A DNA stretch of 64,000 nt. It comes from Allobosea psychrotolerans. Its GTDB lineage: Bacteria; Pseudomonadota; Alphaproteobacteria; Rhizobiales; Beijerinckiaceae. Below, one piece after another: positions 29,969-38,426 of the stretch. Numbering within the stretch: position 1 is the stretch's first letter; each line of letters begins with the position of its first letter. Where the stretch lies: contig NZ_PQFZ01000006.1 in the NCBI RefSeq assembly GCF_002917105.1, positions 256,564 through 320,563 on the forward strand, written 5' to 3'. A model generated the notes under the pieces. The model saw only the letters and a list, made by a program, of their open reading frames with translations, searched no databases and was not told the DNA's origin. The position numbers and the translations under genes are program-made.

Positions 29969-32837
29969 CGGGCAAACGCCCCGTGATCCGGCGCAGCGAG
30001 ATGTCTTCCTCGCGGTTGCGCTCCTGCCATTGCGAATAATAATTCGTCCGCCTGACCTCGACCGCCGTCACCTTGTATTCCGGGCAGTTGGTCGCCCAAT
30101 CCGAGAAATCCGTGGTGATGACGTTGGCGCCGGTCTCGGCATGGTGGAAGGTCGTGTAGACCACGCCCGGCTGCATCCGCTCCGAGACCTCTGCGCGCAG
30201 CGAGATGTCGCCGGAGCGGCTGGCGAGCGCGACGAGATCGCCGGATTTGATGCCGCGATTCTCGGCGTCGAAGGGGTGGATCTCCAGCACGTCCTCGTCA
30301 TGCCAGGCCGAATTGGCAGTGCGCCGCGTCTGCGCGCCGACATTGTATTGCGAGAGGATGCGCCCCGTTGTCAGGATCAGCGGGAAGCGCGCCCCGGTGC
30401 GCTCCTCGGTGGGCACGTATTCGGTGATCATGAACTTGCCCTTGCCGCGCACGAAGCGGTCGACATGCATCACGGGCGTGCCGGTCGGGGCCTTGTCATT
30501 GCAGGGCCATTGCACCGAGCCGAGCTTGTCGAGCTTGTCATAGCTCACCCCGGCGAAGCTCGGCGTCAGCCGCGCGATCTCGTCCATGATCTCGCTGGGA
30601 TGGGCATAGGCCATCTCGTAGCCGAGCGCCCGGGCGAAATCGATCGTGACCTGCCATTCGGCCTTGCCCGAGAGCGGCGCCATCACTTGCCGGACGCGGT
30701 TGATGCGGCGCTCGGCATTGGTGAAGGTGCCGTCCTTCTCCAGGAAGGAGGAGCCCGGCAGGAAGACATGGGCGTATTTCGCCGTCTCGTTCAGGAAGAG
30801 ATCCTGCACCACGACGCATTCCATCGCAGACAGGCCGGCGGTGACATGCTGCGTGTTGGGGTCGGACTGGGCGATGTCTTCGCCCTGGACATAGAGCGCC
30901 TTGAAGCTGCCGCCGACCGCCTCGTCCAGCATGTTGGGGATGCGCAGGCCCGGCTCCACATCGAGCGGCACGCCCCACATCATCTCGAAGATCTGGCGCG
31001 TCGCATCGTCCGAGACATGGCGGTAGCCGGTGAACTCATGCGGAAACGAGCCCATGTCGCAGGCGCCCTGGACATTGTTCTGGCCGCGCAGCGGATTGAT
31101 GCCGACGCCGTCGCGCCCAATATTGCCGGTCGCCATGGCGAGATTGGCCATGCCCATAACCATGGTCGAGCCCTGGCTGTGCTCGGTGACGCCGAGCCCA
31201 TAGAAGATCGCACCATTATCGGCGGTAGCGTAGAGCCGCGCTGCGGCGCGGACATCGGCGGCCGGCACGCCGGTGAACTCCTCGCTCGCCTCGGGCGAAT
31301 TATGCGCCTGCGCGATGAAGCGGGCCCAGATCTCGAAATCGGCGAGGTCGCAGCGCTCGCGGACATAATCCTCGGCGACCAGCCCTTCGGTGACGACGAC
31401 ATGGGCAATGGCGTTGATCAGCGCCACATTGGTGCCGGGCAGGAGCTGAAGATGGTGTTCCGCCTTGATATGGGGCGACTTCACCATGTCGATCCGGCGC
31501 GGATCGGCGACGATGAGCTTGGCGCCCTGGCGCAGGCGCTTCTTCATGCGCGAGGCGAAGACGGGATGGCCGTCCGTCGGATTGGCGCCGATCACCAGGA
31601 TGACGTCGGCCTTGGCGACCGATTTGAAATCCTGCGTGCCCGCCGAGGTGCCCAGCGTCGTCTTCAGGCCGTAGCCGGTCGGCGAATGGCAGACACGGGC
31701 GCAGGTATCGACATTGTTGTTGCGGAAGCCGGCGCGCACCAGCTTCTGCATGAGGAAGACCTCCTCATTGGTGCAGCGCGACGAGGTGATGGCGCCAAGC
31801 GATTCCCGGCCATAGCGCGACTGGATGCGCTTGAACTCGGACGCCGCGTGGTTGATCGCCTCCTCCCATGACACCTCGCGCCAGGGATCGGTGATCTTCT
31901 CCCGGGTCATCGGCTTGGTGATGCGGTCCTTATGGGTCGCATAGCCCCAGGCGAAGCGGCCCTTGACGCAGGAATGGCCCTCATTGGCCTTGCCGTCCTT
32001 GTAGGGCACCATGCGGACGACCTTGTCGCCCTGCATCTCGGCCTTGAACGAGCAGCCGACCCCGCAATAGGCGCAGGTCGTGACCTTGGAATGCTCGGGC
32101 TGGCCCATCTGGATGACGCTGTTCTCCATCAGCGTCGCCGTCGGGCAGGCCTGCACGCAGGCGCCGCAGGAGACGCATTCGGAGCCCAGGAAGTCGGTCG
32201 GCCCCGGCGCGACGCGCGAATCGAAGCCGCGGCCCGTGATCGTCAATGCGAAGGTGCCTTGCACCTCCTCGCAGGCGCGTACGCAGCGATTGCAGACGAT
32301 GCATTTCGTCGGGTCATAGGTGAAATAGGGGTTGGAGGTATCCTTGGCCAACCAGTTCTCATTGGCGAGGCCGTCCGCGGTTTTGGCGAAGACGTGGTTC
32401 TCGCCCTCATAGCCATAGCGCACCTCGCGCAGGCCGACCGCGCCCGCCATGTCCTGCAATTCGCAATCGCCATTGGCCGAGCAGGTCAGGCAATCCAGCG
32501 GATGGTCGGAGATGTAGAGCTCCATCACGCCCTTGCGCAGCGTCGAGAGCTGCTCGGTCTGCGTGCGGACGACCATGCCCTCCTCGGCCGGGGTGGTGCA
32601 GGAGGAGGGCGTGCCGCGCCGGCCCTCGATCTCGACCAGGCAGAGCCGGCAGGAGCCGAAGGGTTCGAGCATGTCGGTGGCGCAGAGCTTCGGGATCTTG
32701 GTGCCGACGCTCATCGCAGCCGCCATCACCGAGGTGCCGGCCGGGACCGTAACGCTCTGCCCGTCGATCGTCAGCGTGACCTGCTTTTCGGAAACGCGGA
32801 TCGGCGTGCCGAAATCGATCTCCTTGATCAGGCTCAT
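29955..32837 (-). CDS. fdsA: NAD-dependent formate dehydrogenase alpha (catalytic Mo) subunit
   Basis: A 960-residue cytoplasmic catalytic subunit oxidising formate to CO2. N-terminal NuoG-like part: 2Fe-2S ligands C52, C63, C66, C80; His-coordinated 4Fe-4S with H112, C116, C119, C125; two ferredoxin-type clusters C179-C182-C185-C189 and C221-C224-C227-C231. The catalytic part starts with the 4Fe-4S set C255, C258, C262, C290 and carries the molybdenum ligand C383 in the motif RVCHSPTGYG. No selenocysteine codon is used. Its start lies 10 bp after the fdsB stop. Full length for FdsA. Together with FdsB and FdsG it feeds electrons to NAD+. Confidence 0.97.
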   Translation of the reverse strand: MSLIKEIDFGTPIRVSEKQVTLTIDGQSVTVPAGTSVMAAAMSVGTKIPKLCATDMLEPFGSCRLCLVEIEGRRGTPSSCTTPAEEGMVVRTQTEQLSTLRKGVMELYISDHPLDCLTCSANGDCELQDMAGAVGLREVRYGYEGENHVFAKTADGLANENWLAKDTSNPYFTYDPTKCIVCNRCVRACEEVQGTFALTITGRGFDSRVAPGPTDFLGSECVSCGACVQACPTATLMENSVIQMGQPEHSKVTTCAYCGVGCSFKAEMQGDKVVRMVPYKDGKANEGHSCVKGRFAWGYATHKDRITKPMTREKITDPWREVSWEEAINHAASEFKRIQSRYGRESLGAITSSRCTNEEVFLMQKLVRAGFRNNNVDTCARVCHSPTGYGLKTTLGTSAGTQDFKSVAKADVILVIGANPTDGHPVFASRMKKRLRQGAKLIVADPRRIDMVKSPHIKAEHHLQLLPGTNVALINAIAHVVVTEGLVAEDYVRERCDLADFEIWARFIAQAHNSPEASEEFTGVPAADVRAAARLYATADNGAIFYGLGVTEHSQGSTMVMGMANLAMATGNIGRDGVGINPLRGQNNVQGACDMGSFPHEFTGYRHVSDDATRQIFEMMWGVPLDVEPGLRIPNMLDEAVGGSFKALYVQGEDIAQSDPNTQHVTAGLSAMECVVVQDLFLNETAKYAHVFLPGSSFLEKDGTFTNAERRINRVRQVMAPLSGKAEWQVTIDFARALGYEMAYAHPSEIMDEIARLTPSFAGVSYDKLDKLGSVQWPCNDKAPTGTPVMHVDRFVRGKGKFMITEYVPTEERTGARFPLILTTGRILSQYNVGAQTRRTANSAWHDEDVLEIHPFDAENRGIKSGDLVALASRSGDISLRAEVSERMQPGVVYTTFHHAETGANVITTDFSDWATNCPEYKVTAVEVRRTNYYSQWQERNREEDISLRRITGRLPDAAE

Positions 32838-32847
32838 GACAGGCTCC

Positions 32848-34431
32848 TCATTCGGCGGCCAGGGCAGCGACCGGCCGGTCGAAATCCTCGGAAAAATGGT
32901 TCAGCGCGCTCATCACCGGCATCGGGGTCAAGCCGCCCATGGCGCAGAGCGAGGCCTCGGTCATCAGGCGGTTGAGATCGCGCAGGACCGCGATGTTCTT
33001 CGGGCGTTCGGTGCCGGCGATGATGCGGTCCATCACCTCGACGCCGCGCACCGCGCCGATGCGACAGGGCGTGCACTTGCCGCAGGATTCCTTGGCGCAG
33101 AATGCGAAGGCGAAGCGGGCTTGCCTGGCCATGTCGACCGTGTCGTCGAAGACGACGATGCCGCCATGGCCGAGCATCGCCTTGATCGCAGCCAGCGCCT
33201 CGTAATCCATGGCGACGTCGAGCTGGGCAGCCGTGAGGTAGGCGCCGAGCGGCCCGCCGACCTGCACGGCGCGGATCGGCCGGCCCGACAATGTGCCGCC
33301 GCCCATATCCTCGATGATCTCGCGCAGCGAGATGCCGAAGGCGAGCTCGATCAACCCGCCGCGCCGGACATTGCCGCCGAGCTGCACCGGCAGCGTGCCG
33401 CGCGAGCGGCCCATGCCGTAATCGGCATAAGCCTTTGCGCCATGCTGGAGAATCCAGGGCACGGCCGCGAAGGAGAGCACATTGTTGACGACGGTCGGCT
33501 TGCCGAAGAGCCCTTGCAGGGCCGGCAGCGGCGGCTTGGCCCGCACCAGCGCGCGCTTGCCCTCCAGGCTTTCGAGCAGCGAGGTCTCCTCGCCGCAGAT
33601 ATAGGCGCCGGCCCCCAATCGCACTTCGACATGGAAGGCATGGCCCGAACCCAGCACGGAATCGCCCAGGATGCCGGCATTCTCCGCCTTCAGGATGGCG
33701 CGCCGCAGGCTGCGATGCGCATGCGGATATTCCGAGCGCAGATAGATGAAGCCCTTGGTCGCACCGACCGCGACGGCGGCGATCGCCATGCCCTCGATCA
33801 GCAGGAAGGGGTCGCCCTCCATCAGCATCCGGTCGGCGAAGGTGCCGCTGTCGCCCTCATCGGCATTGCAGACGATGTATTTCTGCTCCGCTTGTGCGTC
33901 GTGCACCGTCCTCCATTTGATGCCGGTCGGGAAGCCCGCGCCGCCGCGCCCGCGCAGGCCTGAGGCCTTCACCGTCTCGACGATCGCCCCTCCGGTCATC
34001 GCCAGCGCAGCTTTGAGCCCGGCAAGGCCGCCATGGGTGCGATAATCGGCAAGCGAGAGCGGGTCGATGACGCCGATACGCGCAAAAGTCAGGCGCTGCT
34101 GGCGCTTCATCCAGTCGAGTTCTTCGGTGACGCCCAATCGCAGCGCATGGGCGCCGCCGGAGAGGAACCCCGCCTCGAACAGCCCCGCGACATCCCTGGC
34201 CGCCACCGGGCCATAGGCGATACGTCCCTCCCCGGTCGCGACCTCGACCAGGGGCTCCAGCCAGAGCATGCCGCGCGAGCCGTTGCGGACGAGCTCGATC
34301 GCGACGCCGCGCGCCTGCGCCTCGCGAAGGATCGCCTGCGCGACGCCCTCGGCCCCGACCGACAGGGCGGCGGCATCGATCGGCACGAAGATCTTGACCG
34401 GGGCGAGGATTTTGACAGGAGACTGGCTCAT
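32848..34431 (-). CDS. fdsB: Formate dehydrogenase beta (diaphorase) subunit
   Basis: A 527-residue NuoF-like subunit that reduces NAD+. The N-terminal 110 residues form a NuoE-like thioredoxin-fold extension as usual in FdsB. FMN/NADH-binding motifs: GRGGAGFPTG (161-170), ADEGDSGT (190-197), GAYICGEETSL (275-285). The 4Fe-4S cluster ligands are C450, C453, C456 in ESCGKCTPCR and C496. The start at 34431 overlaps the fdsG stop by 4 bp; a longer in-frame extension lies inside fdsG and is rejected. It acts in the cytoplasm as part of the FdsABG complex. Confidence 0.96.
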   Translation of the reverse strand: MSQSPVKILAPVKIFVPIDAAALSVGAEGVAQAILREAQARGVAIELVRNGSRGMLWLEPLVEVATGEGRIAYGPVAARDVAGLFEAGFLSGGAHALRLGVTEELDWMKRQQRLTFARIGVIDPLSLADYRTHGGLAGLKAALAMTGGAIVETVKASGLRGRGGAGFPTGIKWRTVHDAQAEQKYIVCNADEGDSGTFADRMLMEGDPFLLIEGMAIAAVAVGATKGFIYLRSEYPHAHRSLRRAILKAENAGILGDSVLGSGHAFHVEVRLGAGAYICGEETSLLESLEGKRALVRAKPPLPALQGLFGKPTVVNNVLSFAAVPWILQHGAKAYADYGMGRSRGTLPVQLGGNVRRGGLIELAFGISLREIIEDMGGGTLSGRPIRAVQVGGPLGAYLTAAQLDVAMDYEALAAIKAMLGHGGIVVFDDTVDMARQARFAFAFCAKESCGKCTPCRIGAVRGVEVMDRIIAGTERPKNIAVLRDLNRLMTEASLCAMGGLTPMPVMSALNHFSEDFDRPVAALAAE

Positions 34432-34913
34432 GCGCGCACTCCCGCCTGGGAGCCGCAGAGCGCGGCAAGTCGGTCCGCATCGACACGGCCGATCAGTTCG
34501 CCATCGACCAGCGCGGCGGGTCCCAGCGCGCAATTGCCAAGGCAATAGACCGTCTCGACCGCGACATCCGCCTTGGCCTGATGATCATCGACCGCGATGC
34601 CGTGCTCGCGCGCCAGCTCCGCGACCAGCGCTTCGCAGCCCAGAGCCTGGCAGGCCTCGGCGCGGCAGAGCTTGATCACGCGCCGGGGCGGCGGAGTGGT
34701 CCGGAAGTCGTGATAGAACGAGATCGTCCCATGGATTTCGGCGCGCGACAGGTTCAGAGCCTCGGCGATCAAGGGCACCGCCTGCGGGTCGACATGGCCG
34801 AACTCATCCTGCAGCGCGTGCAGGATCGGCAGCGTCGCGCCTTCGAGATGCGCAAGGCCCGCAATGATCGAGCGCGCGCTATCCTGGTCCCAGGCGGGGT
34901 ATGCGGCCATCAT
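34428..34913 (-). CDS. fdsG: Formate dehydrogenase gamma subunit
   Basis: A 161-residue NuoE-like 2Fe-2S protein with ligands C83, C88, C124 and C128 (spacing C-x4-C, then C-x3-C in YCLGNC). It is the first gene of the fds operon and relays electrons at the NADH module. The start may be either of two adjacent ATG codons (34913 or 34910); a TGGAGG-like site (GGAGGAATG) favours the first. A palindromic regulator site lies about 95 bp upstream. Confidence 0.95.
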   Translation of the reverse strand: MMAAYPAWDQDSARSIIAGLAHLEGATLPILHALQDEFGHVDPQAVPLIAEALNLSRAEIHGTISFYHDFRTTPPPRRVIKLCRAEACQALGCEALVAELAREHGIAVDDHQAKADVAVETVYCLGNCALGPAALVDGELIGRVDADRLAALCGSQAGVRA

Positions 34914-35004
34914 TCCTCCATTCGACGCGGTTCACCCGACGATCGCTTTTGATGAATGGTGCTCCATACTGGAATGATTTCAAATCGTTTGTTCCAACTG
35001 AATG

Positions 35005-35019
35005 ATAGTCTGTGACTAT
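35005..35019. promoter_or_regulatory. LysR-type operator in front of the fds operon
   Basis: ATAG-N7-CTAT inside a longer perfect palindrome, ATGATAGTC-TGT-GACTATCAT (35002-35022), about 95 bp upstream of fdsG. The same ATAG-N7-CTAT pattern recurs at 35130-35144. It fits a LysR-family site (T-N11-A) and, as I recall, the FdsR sites described in Cupriavidus. Confidence 0.7.
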
Positions 35020-35129
35020 CATGATGTGCCGATCGACGCAGGCTTGCGCCCATAACGCCTGAGAGACCGCAATAATCTTCGCTTATCGCGGCGTTTCGCG
35101 CTGCAGCATGATCTTGGTCCGAAAAATCG

Positions 35130-35144
35130 ATAGACCTCGACTAT
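35130..35144. promoter_or_regulatory. Second LysR-type operator, overlapping the regulator gene stop
   Basis: CGATAG-ACCTCGA-CTATCG: again ATAG-N7-CTAT, with 6-bp perfect arms (35128-35146). Its last four bases overlap the stop codon region of the LysR gene (stop at 35141-35143). It lies 125 bp from the first site, centre to centre. Confidence 0.6.
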
Positions 35145-36055
35145 CGGACGATCGGCCGTCGTGGCAGCGCCGCTTCGGCGACGGCGCGCGACATCATCAG
35201 AAGGTTCCTGGTCAGCGGCGCGAAGGGCTGTCTGTCGGCCACGATCAGGCCGATCGTGCGCTGCGTCTCGGGCTCGACCAGCGGCAGGGCCTTGGTGCCC
35301 AGGGGCACGCCGAAGAATTCCAGCAACTGCAGCGAGACGATGCTGGAAACACCCTGAATGCCGGCATGCGAGCACAGATTGAAGATCGAATTGGTCTCGA
35401 TCGCCGGCCTCGGCGCAAGCCCGACCGAGCGGAAGATGCCGTCGATGATGCGCCTGTTCTGCATGTCGGAGGTCAGCAGGCAGAGCTTGAGTTCGCCGGC
35501 CTCGGCCCAGGAGATCGTCTCATAGCCGCCGAGCGGGCCATCCTCTCGCGTCAGCAGGACATAGGATTCCTGGTAGATCGGCTTCGAGATCACCCGGTCG
35601 AGTGGCTCGTTGTCGAGATAGGTCAGGCCGACATCGAGCTCGAAATTGTCGATGCGATCCTGGATCTCGTTCGACGTCAGCGACAACACCGTCAGGGAGA
35701 CCGCCGGATAGCGCGAGGAGAATGGCGCGGTGATATGGGCGATCATCGGCAGGGCGGTCGGGATCGCACCCAGCCTGATACGGCCGCTGACGCCCTCCTT
35801 CAGTTCCGCGATCGATTCCTTCATCAGATCGGCTTCGGCGAGGATGCGCCTGGCATGGGCGAGCACGACCTCGCCCTCCTTGGTCAGCCCCTGGAAGCGC
35901 CGCCCGCGCTCGACGATCAGCACGCCGAGCTCCTCCTCGAGCTGGACGATGGCCGCCGACAAGGTCGGCTGCGAGACATGGCAGGCCTCGGCCGCCCGGC
36001 GGAAATGCTTCTCGCGGGCCAGCGCATCGAGATAGATCAACTGACGGATGATCAT
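35141..36055 (-). CDS. LysR-family regulator, probably controlling formate dehydrogenase (FdsR-like)
   Basis: A 304-residue LysR regulator: winged helix-turn-helix at about 1-60 (RQLIYLDALAREKHFRRAAE, CHVSQPTLSAAIVQLEEELG) and a co-inducer-binding domain from about 90. It lies upstream of fdsGBA on the same strand, 227 bp away, and two identical-pattern palindromes occur in that gap. This order matches known formate dehydrogenase regulators. The start at 36055 is chosen over 36106 because MIIRQLIYLDAL matches the family N terminus. The regulator-target link is inference from position and sites. Confidence 0.88.
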   Translation of the reverse strand: MIIRQLIYLDALAREKHFRRAAEACHVSQPTLSAAIVQLEEELGVLIVERGRRFQGLTKEGEVVLAHARRILAEADLMKESIAELKEGVSGRIRLGAIPTALPMIAHITAPFSSRYPAVSLTVLSLTSNEIQDRIDNFELDVGLTYLDNEPLDRVISKPIYQESYVLLTREDGPLGGYETISWAEAGELKLCLLTSDMQNRRIIDGIFRSVGLAPRPAIETNSIFNLCSHAGIQGVSSIVSLQLLEFFGVPLGTKALPLVEPETQRTIGLIVADRQPFAPLTRNLLMMSRAVAEAALPRRPIVR

Positions 36056-36176
36056 GGCGGCGGACGAGCCCGAACGGGTTGGCGGCGCGGAAACAAGCGC
36101 AGTCAAGAGCTACTGCGCCGGCGCATGGACAGGCAAGCGCGCCGCGTGGGCCGGGGCAGGCCGGAGCCGCAGCCCT

Positions 36177-36209
36177 TCAAAACAAAACGCCGCGCGAAGA
36201 GCGCGGCGT
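36177..36209 (-). terminator. Intrinsic terminator of mucR
   Basis: On the minus strand, ACGCCGCGC and GCGCGGCGT form a 9-bp stem with a 5-base loop (36209-36187), followed by TTTGTTTTG, about 47 bases after the mucR stop. Confidence 0.8.
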
Positions 36210-36255
36210 CCATATGCGACAACAGGCTTTCGCGGGCTTCCGCAAAAGCGACCGA

Positions 36256-36705
36256 TCAGGCCGGGACCTTCTTGCTGCGACGGGCCGGCTGGGCGGAACG
36301 CGCAGCGGCGGCCTTGCGGCCGAGGCCCATCGTCTTGGCCAGAGCGGAGCGCGCCTCGGCATAGTTCGGCGCGACCATCGGATAATCCGCCGGCAGGCCC
36401 CATTTCGTGCGGTACTCGGCCGGCGTCATGCCGTAGGAGACGCCGAGATGCCGCTTCATCGACTTGAACGCCTTGCCATCCTCCAGGCAGATGATGGCGT
36501 CGGGCGTCACCGACTTCTTGATCGGCACCGCCGGCACGAGCGGCCCTGCGGGAGCTGCAGCCGGCTCCTCGCCAAGACCGGCGAGCGCGGCATGGGTGCT
36601 GGCGATCAAGCCGGGCAGATCGGCGCGCGGAACATTGTTATGCGCGACATAGGCCGCGACGACCATCGCCGAGAGGCCAATAAGCGCTTCGCTATCGTCG
36701 GACAT
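36256..36705 (-). CDS. mucR: MucR/Ros-family transcriptional regulator
   Basis: A 149-residue global regulator of the MucR/Ros family, a nucleoid-associated DNA-binding protein in Hyphomicrobiales. The N-terminal helical oligomerisation part is about 8-45; the DNA-binding domain follows at about 68-128 with ICLEDGKAFKSMKRHLGVSY, then TPAEYRTKWGLPADYPMVAP. In the Ros zinc finger the ligands are Cys, Cys, His, His; here the second Cys is Asp and the last His is Tyr, so zinc binding is doubtful, as in zinc-less members of the family. The tail is basic and Ala-rich. Monocistronic, with its own terminator. Confidence 0.93.
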   Translation of the reverse strand: MSDDSEALIGLSAMVVAAYVAHNNVPRADLPGLIASTHAALAGLGEEPAAAPAGPLVPAVPIKKSVTPDAIICLEDGKAFKSMKRHLGVSYGMTPAEYRTKWGLPADYPMVAPNYAEARSALAKTMGLGRKAAAARSAQPARRSKKVPA

Positions 36706-37036
36706 TCTTCGACCCTAGACTTGAGAAAACATGCGCTAATATTGCTCTACATCAAGGCAGAAGCAAGGCCTTATAGAGAAGCTGGCAGCTTTAGCTGCCC
36801 GAAAACTCTAGCCGCAAATGCAGATCGCCCAAGGAGGGAGCAACCTGCTTGCACAAAATGCCGTTACCCGCCGCGACACCAGCGGCGAGCCGGAAATACA
36901 ACGCCATTCGCGTGCGCTGACAATGAAACGGGGATGAGCCAAAGCATTGGGCGAGAGGCTGGCCGACGCGGCACGGCCTGCCGCCTTGCGCCGCTGCCTG
37001 GACATCCACCAGGCCTTTCAACGATCTACGAGAAAA
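36706..37036. other. Intergenic region without a recognisable gene
   Basis: The stretch upstream of mucR up to the island boundary holds no frame with family resemblance. It must contain the mucR promoter close to 36720-36760, where the sequence becomes AT-rich, but no clear hexamer pair stands out. Confidence 0.5.
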
Positions 37037-37056
37037 GCCTGGCGGAGCTGAGGGGA
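37037..37056. repeat. Attachment-site direct repeat, distal end of the tRNA-Ala island
   Basis: GCCTGG-C-GGAGCTGAGGGGA matches the end of the tRNA-Ala gene and adjoining bases at 40632-40651 with 19 of 20 identical, same orientation. It marks the far boundary of an element integrated in the tRNA gene. The following 150 bp are AT-rich, as is common at element ends. Confidence 0.75.
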
Positions 37057-37283
37057 CGAGAACTGACGGAAATATATAAGCAATATCAATTATTTATGGC
37101 ACGTCGAGCAGCGGAATGGCACCATAGTTGTGTACCAGCTATTTATAGCGTCTTTTCACGTGCACACTCTCCACAGCAAGAGCGGTGATACCCTCCGCCA
37201 CGGCTGCAGCTTCCTTTTCCTTAGTGATGTTCCCCGCCCGCCCGATGCTTCGTAGCGAGGCGGCGCGCTCTGTCGTCCCTCGG

Positions 37284-37631
37284 TCACCGGGCCTTGTTGT
37301 TCGAGCCATATTGCAACACCTGAACCTTTTCGAGCGTGACGAGCCCGCTTCCCATCATCGCATCCAGGACGGGTAGGAATTCATCGATCTTGTCCTGGCT
37401 CTCGACGATTTCGACTACGATCGGCAAGTCCTCGGAGAGGCGCAGGATCTTTGCGGTGTGGAGGCGGCTCGAATGGCCGAACCCCATCGGTCCGCGCAGG
37501 ATCGTTGCACCGGCCAGGTGCATCTCGCGGGCTTTCAGCACGATCGCCTCATAGAGTGGCTGGCCCTGCCAGCGGTCGCTTTCGCCAATGAAGACCCTGA
37601 GCAGCATTGCATCGTGCGGCAGTTCCATCAT
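37284..37631 (-). CDS. DUF190 protein, partner of CrcB
   Basis: A 115-residue protein of the DUF190 family, with the conserved opening LLRVFIGESDRWQGQPLYEA and the GATILRGPMGFGHSSRLHTA stretch. DUF190 proteins have a PII-like ferredoxin fold and are often encoded next to crcB; a regulatory or accessory role in fluoride export is presumed. Its ATG overlaps the crcB stop by one base, so the two are co-translated from the riboswitch-controlled transcript. Confidence 0.9.
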   Translation of the reverse strand: MMELPHDAMLLRVFIGESDRWQGQPLYEAIVLKAREMHLAGATILRGPMGFGHSSRLHTAKILRLSEDLPIVVEIVESQDKIDEFLPVLDAMMGSGLVTLEKVQVLQYGSNNKAR

Positions 37632-38026
37632 CAGGCTCCTTTCAATCCGCTAACGGTGGCCGCAATCAGGTGGCCGATCCAGACAGCGAGAAGGCAGAGC
37701 AGGAGCGACAAGCCGATATTGGCGCCTGCTCGTAACATCTCTCCGTCACGCACGAGGTTGAGGGTTTGCAGGCTGAACGACGAAAAGGTCGTATAGCCGC
37801 CGCACAGCCCGACCATCACGAACTGGCGAACATCGCTGCTGACTAGGAAGCGGCTATCGGTGCCGGTGAAGGTCGCGAAGAAGCCGATGATTAAGCAGCC
37901 GAGGACGTTCACCAGGATCGTGCCCCATGGAAACGTCTCGCCGAAATGATTGGCGATAAAACCCGAGCACCAGTAGCGGGCGGCGCCGCCGAGTGCACTG
38001 CCAGCCATGATCCAGAGATAGATCAT
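37631..38026 (-). CDS. crcB: Fluoride channel/exporter CrcB (Fluc)
   Basis: A 131-residue four-helix membrane protein of the Fluc family, which works as an antiparallel dimer to let fluoride leave the cell. Family motifs: GSALGGAARYW near the N terminus, GTILVNVLGCLIIGF (about 35-49) with the helix-2 asparagine, and GGYTTFSSFS (about 75-84) with the Phe box. It is preceded by a fluoride riboswitch plus terminator, confirming the substrate. A short frame ends on its start codon (ATGA overlap). Confidence 0.95.
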   Translation of the reverse strand: MIYLWIMAGSALGGAARYWCSGFIANHFGETFPWGTILVNVLGCLIIGFFATFTGTDSRFLVSSDVRQFVMVGLCGGYTTFSSFSLQTLNLVRDGEMLRAGANIGLSLLLCLLAVWIGHLIAATVSGLKGA

Positions 38027-38121
38027 TGCTCGGCGCCTTTGAGGATGCGTTCACGATTACAGGCATCGCGGGACGCGCGAGCCTCGAACAGAGGCACGCT
38101 CATGGGCCAACTACTCTCCAT
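38023..38121 (-). CDS. Possible 32-codon leader ORF translationally coupled to crcB
   Basis: ATG at 38121 follows a strong AAGGAGG site 7 bases upstream. The frame reads MESSWPMSVPLFEARASRDA and stops in an ATGA overlap with the crcB start. No family is recognised. The crcB start itself has no good ribosome site, so coupling through this frame would explain how crcB is translated. An alternative start within it is the ATG at 38103. Confidence 0.4.
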   Translation of the reverse strand: MESSWPMSVPLFEARASRDACNRERILKGAEQ

Positions 38122-38173
38122 CACACATCCTCCTTCCGGCTCCGGGGCCGGCGATGAAAGGGCGGCGGGAGGT

Positions 38174-38200
38174 AACAAAAAACCCGCCGGCGGCGGGTTT
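38174..38200 (-). terminator. Riboswitch-linked intrinsic terminator
   Basis: On the minus strand, AAACCCGCC-GCC-GGCGGG followed by TTTTTTG: a strong GC stem (38197-38183) with a T-run. It lies about 30 bases after the fluoride aptamer and before crcB, so it is probably the switching element. Confidence 0.85.
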
Positions 38201-38227
38201 CGGACGCACCCCTACCGCGCTTTCGCT

Positions 38228-38279
38228 TGGTAGGAGTCATCAGCCCAAAGGGCGGTTACAGGGGAACTCCATCCCCTCA
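38228..38279 (-). promoter_or_regulatory. Fluoride riboswitch (crcB motif)
   Basis: The minus strand shows the conserved aptamer: GGGGATGGAGTTCCCC, then TAACCGCCC, and GCTGATGACTCCTAC. This is the crcB-motif consensus (GGnGAUGG..., UAACCGC, GCUGAUGACUCCU). Terminator and crcB follow downstream, so fluoride should turn on the export genes. Confidence 0.94.
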
Positions 38280-38426
38280 GAATGTCCACAAAACCTAAGC
38301 ACTCAGCCGGGCACCGTCAACGTGATGCAGCATGCAGAGGTGGCGTGGTTCGTGCTATGCTGTCCACAACCACGCGTGCCCTTGCTGAGGCGCAGTTCAG
38401 AGAGCTGATCGCGCAGGAAGGCGGGA

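Noticed and set aside
29841..31871. 676-codon open frame on the plus strand opposite fdsA
   Set aside because: Antisense to a complete formate dehydrogenase catalytic subunit; composition is that of a reverse-frame artefact.
36706..37036. Possible gene or regulatory RNA upstream of mucR
   Set aside because: Several short frames exist but none has a start with a ribosome site or recognisable similarity; no stable conserved fold was evident.
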